Of a stretch of DNA of 18,715 nt, positions 1-8,447 are shown in pieces. The notes beneath the pieces were generated by a model. The model did not search any database. It was not told the origin of the DNA and saw only the letters and a program-made list of their open reading frames with translations. Source of the DNA: Gemmatimonadota bacterium (GTDB taxonomy: Bacteria > Gemmatimonadota > Gemmatimonadetes > Gemmatimonadales > GWC2-71-9); contig JAOTWK010000024.1 of NCBI GenBank assembly GCA_029862935.1, positions 1 to 18,715 of the forward strand, given 5' to 3'. The position numbers were made by a program, and so were the translations under genes. Position 1 is the first letter of the stretch; each line of letters begins with the position of its first letter.

Positions 1-1
1 G

Positions 2-2236
2 AAGCGCGCAGACCAACTAATCAAGAGCACCTTCGACACGCCCGTGACGCACTTCTTCGTCGTCACGATGACGGGGCCAGTTCCCATCGATAGCCTGCCG
101 TACCATGCGCTGCTCGACTCGCTCACGTTGCGGGCAAGCTTGGAGCCATACATCGGTCGGGTGCTGTCATACCTCACTGCTCCTGACACGAACCTCCTGA
201 GTCCCGATAGGCGCACGACGTTCTTTGTCGCCGCCGTCCGGCCGGACCTCGAACGCAGCCCAACCGACTTCGTGCCGGCATTTCGAGACGCCATCCACGG
301 AACGTTGGACCGAATTGGCTGGGCGTCTGCGTACGGGGTGTATGTGACCGGAGGTCCAGCGCTCGACTATGACCTGCGCACTGTGAGCAAGCAAGACACT
401 CGCAACGGGGAGAAGAAGTCACTCCCCATCAGCGCTGCGATTTTGGTGCTTGCGTTCGGGGCGCTCGTCGCCGCGTTTCTGCCCCTGTTGGTTGGCGTGC
501 TCGCCATTGCGTGCGCGCTCGGCCTCGTCTCCGTCGCCGCCAGCTTCTATCCGATGTCCGTCTTCGTGTTGACGATCGTCTCGATGCTCGGACTCGGGGT
601 TGGCATCGACTACTCGCTCCTCATTGTCACTCGTTTCCGCGAGGAGATGAACCGCGGGCGGAGCGCGCGCGCAGCGGCCGAACGAGCGATCTCGACCGCG
701 GGCAAGGCGGTCGTGACCAGCGGTCTCACGGTGCTGCTGGGATTCGCCGCCCTGTTGATTACACCGACGTCGGAGACGCGCTCCGTCGGGATCGGCGGTC
801 TCTTCGTCGTCGCCGCTGCTGTGTTGCTCTCGGTCACGCTCCTGCCGGCCGTGTTGTCGATCATCGGCCGGATGATCGACCGGCCACGATGGTTGGCTCG
901 ACGACTTGCGTGGTACCACGCACCGACGGGCTGGGAGCGTTGGGCGCGGTGGCTGGGACACCATCCGTGGCGCGCGCTGGTGTTCGGCGGCATTGTCATG
1001 GCCCTGATTACCTGGCCGCTCGCACAAATCAAGATCGGCTTGCCTCGCGAAGGCTGGTTCCCGTCCAACACGGAATCGAACGACGGCGTCCGCGTCCTCG
1101 ATCGCATCGGATCCCGCGGCGCCCTGCAACCGATACGTGTCGTGGCTCAAGCCCCCGAAGGCCAACGGATCGTGGGCACGCAGCACCTGCGTGGACTCAA
1201 GCGGTTGTCCGACTCGGTGCGCGCCGATCCACACGTCAGTGATCTCCGCGGACCGGTCGACCTGCAGGGCCGGATGTCGGTGTTGAGACTCACGCTGCTC
1301 TATAGCGACATGGATGCCGCGCGCGCGCGTGCCCCCGAGTTCTTCGCGTCGTATCTCTCCGCCGACGGCCGCACCGCCTTGATGGACGTGTTCCTCGCCG
1401 ACACCACCTCCCTAACCAGCTCCATGGAGGTGGTCCGCCGCATTCGACGTGTGCGTAACGATGGCGTGCCGGGCCTGGATTCCGTTTCGGTCTTCGTGGC
1501 GGGGTTTCAAGCCGCCAGTGTGGATCTGCAGGACGAATTGCTGCGGCAGTTCCCGACGGTCGTTGTGCTGGTTGTCGTCGCGACCGTAATCATGCTGTTC
1601 GTCGCGTTTCAGTCCGTGCTGGTCCCGCTCAAGGCTGTGTTCATGAACCTCCTCTCGGTCGCGGGGGCGTTCGGCATTCTCGTGTTGGTGTTTCAGGAGG
1701 GCTTCGGCGCGGGCCTCATCGGCCTCGCGGGACCGACCGAGGCGGTCTATGTCGTCGTACCTGTGATCGTGTTTGCGGTGGTGTTCGGGCTGAGCATGGA
1801 CTACGAGGTCTTCCTGCTCTCCCGCATCAAAGAGGCCTTCGATCGAACGGGACGAAACGACCAGGCGACGATGGAGGGTCTCACCGCCACGGCGTCGGTC
1901 ATCACGAGCGCTGCGGCGATCATGATCGTGGTGTTCGGGACATTCAGCTTCTCACGGGTGCTGCCCGCGCAAATGTTGGGCTTTGGCCTCGCGGTCGCGG
2001 TGCTGCTTGATGCTACGTTGATTCGGATGGTGCTGGTGCCCGCGTTCATGCACATCGCCGGTCGCTGGAATTGGTGGCCGGGCGTGCTCAAGCTCAAAGC
2101 GAAGGCTGGGACCGAGAAGGACGTAGAAGTCCTGGAGGAACCCGCGGCGCCGCCAGCGCCAGCGCCCGAGCTAGACGAGGACCTCTCAGATCCCAATGCC
2201 ACGCCGGAACGCGCACCCCCGTCCGAGGATGCTTGA
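2..2236 (+). CDS. MMPL/RND-family membrane transporter, 5' end outside window
   Basis: The reading frame is open from base 2 to the stop at 2234-2236, so about 744 residues are visible and the N-terminus lies upstream; the GTG at 44 is internal, not a start. The visible part holds a periplasmic loop, a hydrophobic cluster (about bases 420-880), a second periplasmic loop (about 1020-1540) and a second hydrophobic cluster (about 1550-2080). Each cluster carries the transmembrane-4 signature of the MMPL family: a GIDYS motif near base 602 followed by TRFREE, and a GLSMDYE motif near base 1790 followed by SRIKE. The aspartates are the expected proton-relay residues. MMPL proteins are proton-driven inner-membrane exporters of lipids, hopanoids or drugs; the substrate here cannot be read. 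The last 40 or so residues form an acidic, Ala/Pro-rich hydrophilic tail. Family assignment is secure; function is not. Confidence 0.92.
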   Translation, partial: KRADQLIKSTFDTPVTHFFVVTMTGPVPIDSLPYHALLDSLTLRASLEPYIGRVLSYLTAPDTNLLSPDRRTTFFVAAVRPDLERSPTDFVPAFRDAIHGTLDRIGWASAYGVYVTGGPALDYDLRTVSKQDTRNGEKKSLPISAAILVLAFGALVAAFLPLLVGVLAIACALGLVSVAASFYPMSVFVLTIVSMLGLGVGIDYSLLIVTRFREEMNRGRSARAAAERAISTAGKAVVTSGLTVLLGFAALLITPTSETRSVGIGGLFVVAAAVLLSVTLLPAVLSIIGRMIDRPRWLARRLAWYHAPTGWERWARWLGHHPWRALVFGGIVMALITWPLAQIKIGLPREGWFPSNTESNDGVRVLDRIGSRGALQPIRVVAQAPEGQRIVGTQHLRGLKRLSDSVRADPHVSDLRGPVDLQGRMSVLRLTLLYSDMDAARARAPEFFASYLSADGRTALMDVFLADTTSLTSSMEVVRRIRRVRNDGVPGLDSVSVFVAGFQAASVDLQDELLRQFPTVVVLVVVATVIMLFVAFQSVLVPLKAVFMNLLSVAGAFGILVLVFQEGFGAGLIGLAGPTEAVYVVVPVIVFAVVFGLSMDYEVFLLSRIKEAFDRTGRNDQATMEGLTATASVITSAAAIMIVVFGTFSFSRVLPAQMLGFGLAVAVLLDATLIRMVLVPAFMHIAGRWNWWPGVLKLKAKAGTEKDVEVLEEPAAPPAPAPELDEDLSDPNATPERAPPSEDA

Positions 2237-2426
2237 GCGGCCGGTACTGCAGCCACTCCACACGCATGTTCAGTTGCCCCCCCGCGTCCACTAGCGCGTC
2301 GCGGTCAGCCGACACCAAATGGGCCCAGCGCTGACCGCGAAGCACAAACGGGTGCAGCCACAGCCCTCCTTCGAGCGCGTGTAGCACGCCCTCGCGCCAC
2401 AGGCCGAACTGACGCCACTGGCTCAT
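2094..2426 (-). CDS. Small DUF4031-like protein, antisense to the transporter 3' end
   Basis: A 110-residue frame begins with ATG at 2426, which overlaps the TGA of the upstream pilin-like gene in an ATGA junction, suggesting translational coupling. Residues 30-92 resemble the DUF4031 pattern as I remember it: RGQRWAHLVS, then a spaced Asp/Leu segment, EWLQY at 57-61, a conserved-looking HWDL at 77-80, then an Arg/Leu/Ala helix. DUF4031 proteins are small and uncharacterised. The last 47 codons lie antisense to the 3' end of the convergent transporter gene, opposite its low-complexity tail; those past residue 92 look like non-conserved Pro/Arg/Leu-rich filler. The alternative is a chance frame. 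The start overlap and motif spacing favour a real gene, but the family call is from memory of the pattern and is only moderately sure. Confidence 0.5.
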   Translation of the reverse strand: MSQWRQFGLWREGVLHALEGGLWLHPFVLRGQRWAHLVSADRDALVDAGGQLNMRVEWLQYRPLKHPRTGVRVPAWHWDLRGPRLARALALAAPRVPPGLLRPSRSQPSL

Positions 2427-2812
2427 TGACAATGGACGCGCCCATCCTCAGTCGCCGTCCCAACCGGGGCGGCAGAGCCAACGTAGAGATGACATTGCTG
2501 CAGGGTCCTTGCATGCGAGGCGCTCACTGACCACCCGATGTTCGTCGCCTCGGGAATCTGAAGCTGGACTCCCAAGGTCCCGACGAACCCTCGACTCGCC
2601 AGTAAGCCCAAGTCACTGGTGTAGACGGCGTGGTCGTAGAAATATGACTCCTCGAGGACCGCGAGGTTGCGCACGTCGGCCCGCATAGACGCAATCGTGC
2701 TGCGCTCGGTAAGCCGATTCAGCCGCGGGCGGGCGAGTGCAGCCAACAGCACCACGATCGTCATCGCCATCACGAGTTCGATGAGGGAGAAGCCTGTCCG
2801 TCGCCGCATCAT
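2423..2812 (-). CDS. Type IV pilin-like / pseudopilin protein
   Basis: This 129-residue protein begins MMRRRTGFSLIELVMAMTIV. The short basic leader, the Gly before Phe at the prepilin peptidase cleavage point, Glu5 of the mature protein and the following 20 hydrophobic residues are the class III signal of type IV pilins and type II secretion pseudopilins. The rest is a small globular domain with two cysteines near the C-terminus (residues 113 and 128) that could form the usual disulphide loop. I chose the ATG at 2812 because the longer open frame up to 2914 adds a basic, non-conserved extension that runs into polA. It follows polA by 80 bases and overlaps the DUF4031-like gene by 4. No other pilus assembly gene is in the window, so it must work with a machinery encoded elsewhere. 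Whether it is a major pilin, minor pilin or pseudopilin cannot be decided. Confidence 0.85.
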   Translation of the reverse strand: MMRRRTGFSLIELVMAMTIVVLLAALARPRLNRLTERSTIASMRADVRNLAVLEESYFYDHAVYTSDLGLLASRGFVGTLGVQLQIPEATNIGWSVSASHARTLQQCHLYVGSAAPVGTATEDGRVHCQ

Positions 2813-2861
2813 ATGGCTGGCTGGGTATATCGGATATCGGCTCGTCGTCGCACGGCTACGC

Positions 2862-2891
2862 ATTATGCAACGGGTGTGCCGGATGGTACAA
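2862..2891 (-). promoter_or_regulatory. Possible promoter for the pilin-like gene
   Basis: Reading the minus strand just after the polA stop, a TTGTAC element (2891-2886) is followed by 18 bases and a CATAAT element (2867-2862), one mismatch from the sigma-70 -10 consensus. Transcription would begin near 2855, about 43 bases before the ATG at 2812. The -35 match is poor, so the gene may also be read from the polA transcript. Confidence 0.3.
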
Positions 2892-2892
2892 G

Positions 2893-5640
2893 CTACGCCT
2901 TTGCATCCATCCAATTGGACCCGACCCCCACGTCCACGACCAACGGCACCGAGAGCGTCGCGGCGTTCTCCATGTCCTGCTGCACGAGCGCCTTCGTCCT
3001 CTCGACTTCGTCAACAGGGGCTTCCACAACCAGTTCGTCGTGAACCTGCAACAGGAGTACGCTGTGCAGCCCGACCGCGTGCAGACCGATACTGATGTTG
3101 ATCATGGCTCGCTTGATCAAATCTGCCGCGGAGCCCTGCAGCGGCGAGTTCATTGCAACCCGTTCGCCGAACGCGCGCACGTTGTGCGTGCGGTCCTTGA
3201 GTTCGGGGATGTAACGGCGGCGGCCAAACAGCGTCTCGGCATACCCCAACTGCTTGGCACGGGCGACGCATTCATCCAAGTACGCGCGCACACCGGCAAA
3301 CCGCTCGAAGTAGAGATCGATGAAGGCGCGCGCTTCGTCTTGCGTGATCCCCAACTGCCGGCTCAAGGCAAAGGCGCCTTGACCGTAAATGGTCGCGAAG
3401 TTGATCGTCTTCGCCTGCGCCCGCATCTCGGCCGTCACCGCTTCTGGCGCCACGTCGAAGATCACCGCTGCTGTTTCCCGATGCACGTCGCCACCGCGTC
3501 GGAACGCTTCGAGAAACGCCGGGTCTTGGGACAGGTGCGCCAGGAGGCGGAGTTCGATCTGCGAATAGTCGGCCACGATGAACCGACTTCCTGCAGCCGG
3601 TACGAAGCACCGACGGATTTCTTCGCCCCGAGGCGTTCGCACTGGAATGTTCTGCAAATTCGGATCCGATGACGACAGGCGACCGGTCGCGGCACCTGTC
3701 TGGCTGAAGCTCGTGTGAATCCGGCCGGTCGCTGGGATCACGTAGCTAGGCAGGACATCGACATATGTCGACTGCAGCTTGCTCAACTCGCGGTACGCGA
3801 GCAGGTGCTGTGGGAGCTCGAAGCCAAGTGCAGCAAGCTCCGCCAGCACGCTCGCGTCGGTTGACGGGCCCGTCTTCGTCTTCTTCAAAACGGGCAGGTT
3901 GAGCTTCTCGAACAGGACATGTCTCAGCTGCTGCGTGCTGTTGATGTTGAACTCGGACCCAGCCTCTTCGAAGATCTGCTTCTGCAGGCTGGACAGTGCC
4001 GCCGCAAATTCCGCTGAAAGCACCCCCAGCCGGTCGACATCGATCGCGATCCCAGTCCATTCCATATCCACCAGCACGCCAATGAGGGGGATCTCGATCT
4101 CTTCCAGCAGGGGGGCTAACGCGTAGGTCTCGAGTTGTGGCGCAAAGAACGCCTCGAGGCGAAGGATTGCGCTCGCGGCACCGCCGAAGCACTCCGCGGC
4201 AGGCCCCACACCGAGGTGTGCCACCGTCTGCCCCTTGTGAACGAGTTTGTCGGGCTGCGGGATCTGCACGCCCAGGTGCTCGGAGGCAAGCGCATCGAGG
4301 GCATGCGTGCGGCGACCGGGGTCCACGAGATAGCTCGCGAGCATCGAATCGTAGACCACACCAGCCAGTTCGACACCGTGTCGCCTGAAGAGCAGCCAAT
4401 CCTCTTTGATGTTGTGGCCTGCCTTCGGCACCCTCGGATCTGCAAGCAGTCCGGCCAGAGGGCGGAGGTCCGGGTGACCCAACGGGGGGAGGTTCTCGAT
4501 TGGCTCGCTATGGACGAGTTCACCACCTTCGTCGATGTGCGCGAACGGGAAGTACCACGTTCGACCGTCGGCAACCGCGAGCGCCACCCCGACGAGGCTC
4601 GCCTGCACCGCTCCCCCAAACGTCGCGACTGAGCGCACGCTGACTGCCGCCTCTTGTCGCACCGCATCGACTGCTGCCGCGACGTCTGCTCCACATTGCA
4701 CAAGCGTGAGCAACTCCTCTGCCTTGCCGCGCGGTACCGGTGCCGTGCCCACCTTCTGCAACAAGGAGTGAAACTCGAGTTCCGCATAGAGACGCCGGAG
4801 CCGTTCGACGTCCTGTGGCTTCGCCGTAAGCTCGCTCGCAGAGAAGTCCAGTGGCACGTCACGGTGCAGCGTCACCAGCTGGCGACTGAGTCGCGCGTTG
4901 TCGGCATGTTCGAGCAATGCCTCACGCGCACGTTTTCCTTTGACCTCTGCTGCATGTTCCAACACGGAGTCGAGATCGCCGTAGGCTTCCAGGAGCTTTC
5001 GCGCCGTCTTCTCCCCGACACCTCGCACACCGGGGATGTTGTCTGACGAGTCGCCCACCAAAGCGAGAAAATCCACGACCTGTTGTGGGGGGACGCCGAG
5101 TCGCTCGTGCGCGTTGCTCATATCCACCCACTGTTCGTCCACGGCAGCTGGACCGCGGCGCCCGGGGTTCAACAGCTTGACGTTGGGACCGATGAGCTGA
5201 TAGAAGTCCTTGTCACCCGACACAATGACCGTTTCGTAGCCTGCAGCCTCCCCCTGGGCGGCCAACGTCCCGATGACGTCGTCCGCCTCGTATCCCTCAA
5301 CGGCAACCAGCGGCACCCCAAAGCACTCCAGCAACTCCTCGATTCGCTCCACGGACCGATCGAAATCGTCTTGCAGCTCATCATCGAGCTTCTCGCGGGT
5401 GGCCTTGTAATCAGGGAATACGTCCGTTCGGAAGGACGAACCCGCATCGTGCACCCACGCGACGAGATCCGGATGATGCTCGGCGGTGAGTCGGTGCAGG
5501 AAGTTCGCGACGCCCCAAACAGCCGAGGCATTCTCACCTCGACTGGTGCGGAGGGGGCGGCTGATCATGGCAAAGAACGCCCGATAGATCAGGGCATACC
5601 CATCGATCACAAAGAGCCGCTGTCGGTCTCGGGAAACCAT
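2893..5640 (-). CDS. polA: DNA polymerase I
   Basis: The 915-residue product has the full three-part Pol I layout. Residues 1-290 are the 5'-3' exonuclease/flap nuclease, with DGYALIYRAFFA, the GYEADDVIG and VSGDKDF metal-binding motifs and the GDSSDNIPGVRGVGEKTA helix-hairpin-helix. Residues of about 310-500 are the 3'-5' exonuclease fold, which looks catalytically degenerate: the DxE of motif I and the Asp of motif III are not found, though the Asp in NIKED of motif II remains. The polymerase domain has motif A VADYSQIE (D691), the O-helix R740-K744-F748-Y752 and motif C QVHDE (D868). Phe at 748 is the ddNTP-discriminating form. The enzyme removes RNA primers and fills gaps in repair and lagging-strand synthesis. 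It lies 45 bases after the lipid-kinase-like gene. No clear Shine-Dalgarno precedes the ATG, but the N-terminus aligns well with known Pol I starts. Confidence 0.98.
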   Translation of the reverse strand: MVSRDRQRLFVIDGYALIYRAFFAMISRPLRTSRGENASAVWGVANFLHRLTAEHHPDLVAWVHDAGSSFRTDVFPDYKATREKLDDELQDDFDRSVERIEELLECFGVPLVAVEGYEADDVIGTLAAQGEAAGYETVIVSGDKDFYQLIGPNVKLLNPGRRGPAAVDEQWVDMSNAHERLGVPPQQVVDFLALVGDSSDNIPGVRGVGEKTARKLLEAYGDLDSVLEHAAEVKGKRAREALLEHADNARLSRQLVTLHRDVPLDFSASELTAKPQDVERLRRLYAELEFHSLLQKVGTAPVPRGKAEELLTLVQCGADVAAAVDAVRQEAAVSVRSVATFGGAVQASLVGVALAVADGRTWYFPFAHIDEGGELVHSEPIENLPPLGHPDLRPLAGLLADPRVPKAGHNIKEDWLLFRRHGVELAGVVYDSMLASYLVDPGRRTHALDALASEHLGVQIPQPDKLVHKGQTVAHLGVGPAAECFGGAASAILRLEAFFAPQLETYALAPLLEEIEIPLIGVLVDMEWTGIAIDVDRLGVLSAEFAAALSSLQKQIFEEAGSEFNINSTQQLRHVLFEKLNLPVLKKTKTGPSTDASVLAELAALGFELPQHLLAYRELSKLQSTYVDVLPSYVIPATGRIHTSFSQTGAATGRLSSSDPNLQNIPVRTPRGEEIRRCFVPAAGSRFIVADYSQIELRLLAHLSQDPAFLEAFRRGGDVHRETAAVIFDVAPEAVTAEMRAQAKTINFATIYGQGAFALSRQLGITQDEARAFIDLYFERFAGVRAYLDECVARAKQLGYAETLFGRRRYIPELKDRTHNVRAFGERVAMNSPLQGSAADLIKRAMINISIGLHAVGLHSVLLLQVHDELVVEAPVDEVERTKALVQQDMENAATLSVPLVVDVGVGSNWMDAKA

Positions 5641-5685
5641 GCGGTCAAAATAGCCTGGCTGCTCTTACGGTGCCGGAGATAGGAG

Positions 5686-6231
5686 TTACGCCAGAACCGC
5701 AACGACGAGGGAGACCGCGGGAGGGACGGTTACGTTGTCATCCAGTCGGCCAGACCAGCGTTCGGTCAGTGCGCCAACCAGCGCCGCCATGAGCGCGACG
5801 TGCCACGGGCCTGGCAGGATCGCCAACACCACCACGCTCACCACGAAGTGCACGGCTGTTCCCACCCATGTCTTTCTGTCCGCGCTTCCGACCAGCGTTC
5901 CGCCGAGCGAGGCCGCCGGGTCCGCCAGCGCTCCGACGAGAATCCCGGCGGCTGGCGCCGGGGCAGGGAACCACGACGCTGCGGCATAGCCCACAACGAG
6001 CCACATCGCACCGCTGGGTCGTCGCTCTTCTGACGCACGATAAACAGGGATGAGCCGGGAGAGCTGGGCACGAACCCTCGGGCTTTGGAGCCGCACGATT
6101 TCCACGGCGACGGTGAGAAACGCAGCAGCCACAAGCCAGTTTCTAAGCGCGGTCCACGATGCCACTGGTACGACCAGCAGCACGAGAGCCGTGCTGGCAT
6201 GGAGGAACCGCCTCATGGTCCGGCGGGTCAC
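5686..6231 (-). CDS. SEC59/DGK1/VTE5-like CTP-dependent lipid kinase (phytol/dolichol kinase family)
   Basis: This is a 181-residue membrane protein with about five hydrophobic segments. The pattern is that of the CTP-using polyprenol, phytol and diacylglycerol kinases: a basic loop after the second segment, RRPSGAMW at the start of a membrane helix, ADPAASLGG near residue 107, a Lys-Thr loop (DRKTWVGT) before the next helix, and the C-terminal GRLDDNVTVPP. In this family the DPAA and DDN-x-TVP motifs are the recognisable active-site blocks. Predicted activity is phosphorylation of a membrane lipid alcohol using CTP. The GTG start at 6231 overlaps the TGA of the lytic transglycosylase gene (GTGA), so the two are probably translated together; an ATG at 6216 is an alternative start. 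The lipid substrate is unknown. Placement among envelope genes fits a role in lipid or polyprenol recycling, which is inference. Confidence 0.72.
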   Translation of the reverse strand: MTRRTMRRFLHASTALVLLVVPVASWTALRNWLVAAAFLTVAVEIVRLQSPRVRAQLSRLIPVYRASEERRPSGAMWLVVGYAAASWFPAPAPAAGILVGALADPAASLGGTLVGSADRKTWVGTAVHFVVSVVVLAILPGPWHVALMAALVGALTERWSGRLDDNVTVPPAVSLVVAVLA

Positions 6232-8447
6232 TGCCCGTTGCTGCTACTCAGCTCGACCGGATAGAGACCGCGATAGAGGTCCCGGTTGCGCAGGATTGTC
6301 CGGATGTACCCGCGTGTTTCCGCGTAGGGGATACGCTCGACGAACCGCATCGCGTCATTCGCCTCCGGGTAGCGCAACCAGCGGCGAACCGCCGACGACC
6401 CCGCGTTGTACGCCGCGAGAGCCCGGATGACGTTGCCTTCGTAGGTTCGCAGCAGTGCGGCCAGGTGCACCGCGCCGATGTGGAGATTCGCCGCAGCAGC
6501 GCTCAGATATCGTTTGTCCCAGGCGATGCCTTGTTTCCCGGCTACCCACGACGCGGTGGCCGGCATCAGTTGCATCAGACCGTGCGCCCCAGCATGTGAC
6601 ACCACCGTGGGTCGGAAGGCGGACTCTTGGCGGATGATCGCGGCCAGCAAATACGGGTCGAGCTCGTGTTCACGTGCTTCCGACTCGATGAGTTCGCGGA
6701 GCGGCCACGGGAAGATCACCCGGAGGACCTGCTGGTCATTGAGCGACCGTACCGTGGCGGCGCGCCACCCGAGCCGCACCCCTTCACTCACCCAGCCGCG
6801 GGCCACCAAGCCTCCCGCAAGTGCCAACATCTCGTCCGTTGGGACATCCTCGGTCTCCAGCTGCCAGCGGACGACCTCGGCGGCCTCCACTTCGAACCCC
6901 ATGCGTATGAGCAAGTCGAGTTGGCGCAGCGTTGCCCCGACGGCGCCTGGTCGGGCCGGTGGCACAGCCGGTGCGAACGTGGGAGCATCCAGCGCGGCGG
7001 CGCGCCTTGCAATCGTGCCGTAATATCCGAGCGAGTCCCGCATCGCGAGCTCCCGCCACCCTTGCAGCGCTGCCGCCGAATCACCCGAGCGCGCCTGGAG
7101 ATCTGCCAGGAGATACTGCGCAGCACGCGCGCCCGGGCCGACGGCACTCGCTGCACGATACCAACTCATCGCGGCAGCCGTGTCGTGGCGGGCTAGCGCG
7201 TCGGCCGCCAGCGTCATGCGCGCTTGACTCCCCGCGTCCGAGTCGGGCCAGCGTCCTGCTACGTCCTCGAGGAGGCTGTCGGCTACCGCCACGCGGCCTC
7301 CACGTCGATGCCACTCTGCCACCTGTACGAGAGACCCCGGCGCATTTGCGTGGTCGGGGTGCTTCTCTGCGAACTCGGCAAACGCATCGTATCCAGCGCC
7401 GGCCTGCCCGAGACGCGTGAGGATGCGACTGCGTCGATAGGCTGCGAGCGCAGCATCGCTTCCCGTGTCAGCGGCGGCAAGCTCGTACACATCCAACGCT
7501 CGCGCACGCTTTCCCGAGGAGGACAGCAGGTCGCCGAAGCGCCGTAACGTGGCCGCGGTCGAGTCGCCGGTTGCCACAGCCAACTCGAGCAAGGCAATCG
7601 CGTCGTCGAGCTGTCCCAATTGGCGCAATGCCGAAGCGAGTACGTACCGTTCGCGACCCACGGGAGACGGGATCAACGCGCCCACGTATTCGAGGGCGTC
7701 GCGCATGTCCACGGTGTCACCGAACTCCAGGGCGCGAAATGCAAAGTCACGACCCTGCAACGTGTCTCCCAGCGCCGCTGCCAGCCGGGTTCCGCTCCCC
7801 CATTCTTCCGCTTGTCCAAACACACTGAGCGCCCGGAGGCTGTCACCGCTCGTCAGCAGCACCGTCGCCCGAGCACGAGACGCGAGCCGGCTCGCCATGG
7901 GCGGCGCCCGTCGGAGCAAAGCGAGCGCACGTGCGGGTTCCGCCGTGTACCGCGCCTCCCGTATGGCCAACCATCCTGCCACGGCTGGAAGACGCTGAGC
8001 CGCATCGCGGTACAAGCTCGCGATGGTATCACCGCCCCCTTCGGCTTGCTCGAGCACCGCTGCCGATCGAGCCAACAAGACGCCCCGCTCTACGCCCCGC
8101 GCCAACCCTGTCGCTCGGATCAAGAGGTGGCTAGCACGTTCGAAATTGCCCGCCTCGAGCTCCGCGGTCGCCAGCAAGGTGAGGCCTGTGTGATCTGTCG
8201 AGCTCAGCGTGCGCTCACCATTGAGAAGCGCCCGCGCGCGCTCCGGTCGGCCCAGCGCTAACTCTTGGGCAGCAAGTCGCACCGAGTCCTCAGCAGACGC
8301 CGTTCCGCGCGCCACCGCGCGGCGCAGTTCCGCCGTAACGTGCCAACTCACCACGGGGTCGGGCAGTGCAGGCCGTGGGACCTCAAAGATCAGCTGCGCC
8401 CATGCGGCGAGCGCTGCAAGCAGGGGAGTGAGCGTGCCCAACGTCAC
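6228..8447 (-). CDS. Soluble lytic murein transglycosylase-like protein (GH23, helical superhelix plus SLT domain)
   Basis: The 739-residue product starts with a short hydrophobic segment (residues 4-20) suited to a signal peptide or anchor. It continues with about 550 residues of Ala/Leu/Arg-rich TPR-like helical repeats, and ends in an SLT domain (about 580-735). The catalytic Glu is E608 in IIRQESAF, followed by SHAGAHGLMQLMP and AYNAG at 679-683, the signature blocks of GH23 lytic transglycosylases. These enzymes cleave the MurNAc-GlcNAc bond of peptidoglycan and leave a 1,6-anhydro end. The architecture matches E. coli Slt70, with a larger helical part. The GTG at 8447 overlaps the TGA of the GWxTD gene by 4 bases, and its own TGA overlaps the next gene's GTG in the same way. 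It acts in the periplasm, and the helical part probably shapes substrate or partner choice. Confidence 0.93.
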   Translation of the reverse strand: MTLGTLTPLLAALAAWAQLIFEVPRPALPDPVVSWHVTAELRRAVARGTASAEDSVRLAAQELALGRPERARALLNGERTLSSTDHTGLTLLATAELEAGNFERASHLLIRATGLARGVERGVLLARSAAVLEQAEGGGDTIASLYRDAAQRLPAVAGWLAIREARYTAEPARALALLRRAPPMASRLASRARATVLLTSGDSLRALSVFGQAEEWGSGTRLAAALGDTLQGRDFAFRALEFGDTVDMRDALEYVGALIPSPVGRERYVLASALRQLGQLDDAIALLELAVATGDSTAATLRRFGDLLSSSGKRARALDVYELAAADTGSDAALAAYRRSRILTRLGQAGAGYDAFAEFAEKHPDHANAPGSLVQVAEWHRRGGRVAVADSLLEDVAGRWPDSDAGSQARMTLAADALARHDTAAAMSWYRAASAVGPGARAAQYLLADLQARSGDSAAALQGWRELAMRDSLGYYGTIARRAAALDAPTFAPAVPPARPGAVGATLRQLDLLIRMGFEVEAAEVVRWQLETEDVPTDEMLALAGGLVARGWVSEGVRLGWRAATVRSLNDQQVLRVIFPWPLRELIESEAREHELDPYLLAAIIRQESAFRPTVVSHAGAHGLMQLMPATASWVAGKQGIAWDKRYLSAAAANLHIGAVHLAALLRTYEGNVIRALAAYNAGSSAVRRWLRYPEANDAMRFVERIPYAETRGYIRTILRNRDLYRGLYPVELSSSNGQ

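Noticed and set aside
419..1234. Long minus-strand open frame of 271 codons inside the transporter gene
   Set aside because: It is rich in Arg, Asp, Gln and His with no hydrophobic or domain pattern and lies fully opposite a clear MMPL membrane domain; a GC-driven shadow.
511..1242. Plus-strand 243-codon frame overlapping the transporter
   Set aside because: Arg-rich out-of-frame translation of the MMPL coding sequence with no recognisable domain.
2813..2914. N-terminal extension of the pilin-like gene to 2914
   Set aside because: It runs into polA, is basic and unlike a prepilin leader; the MMRRRTGFSLIE start is typical.
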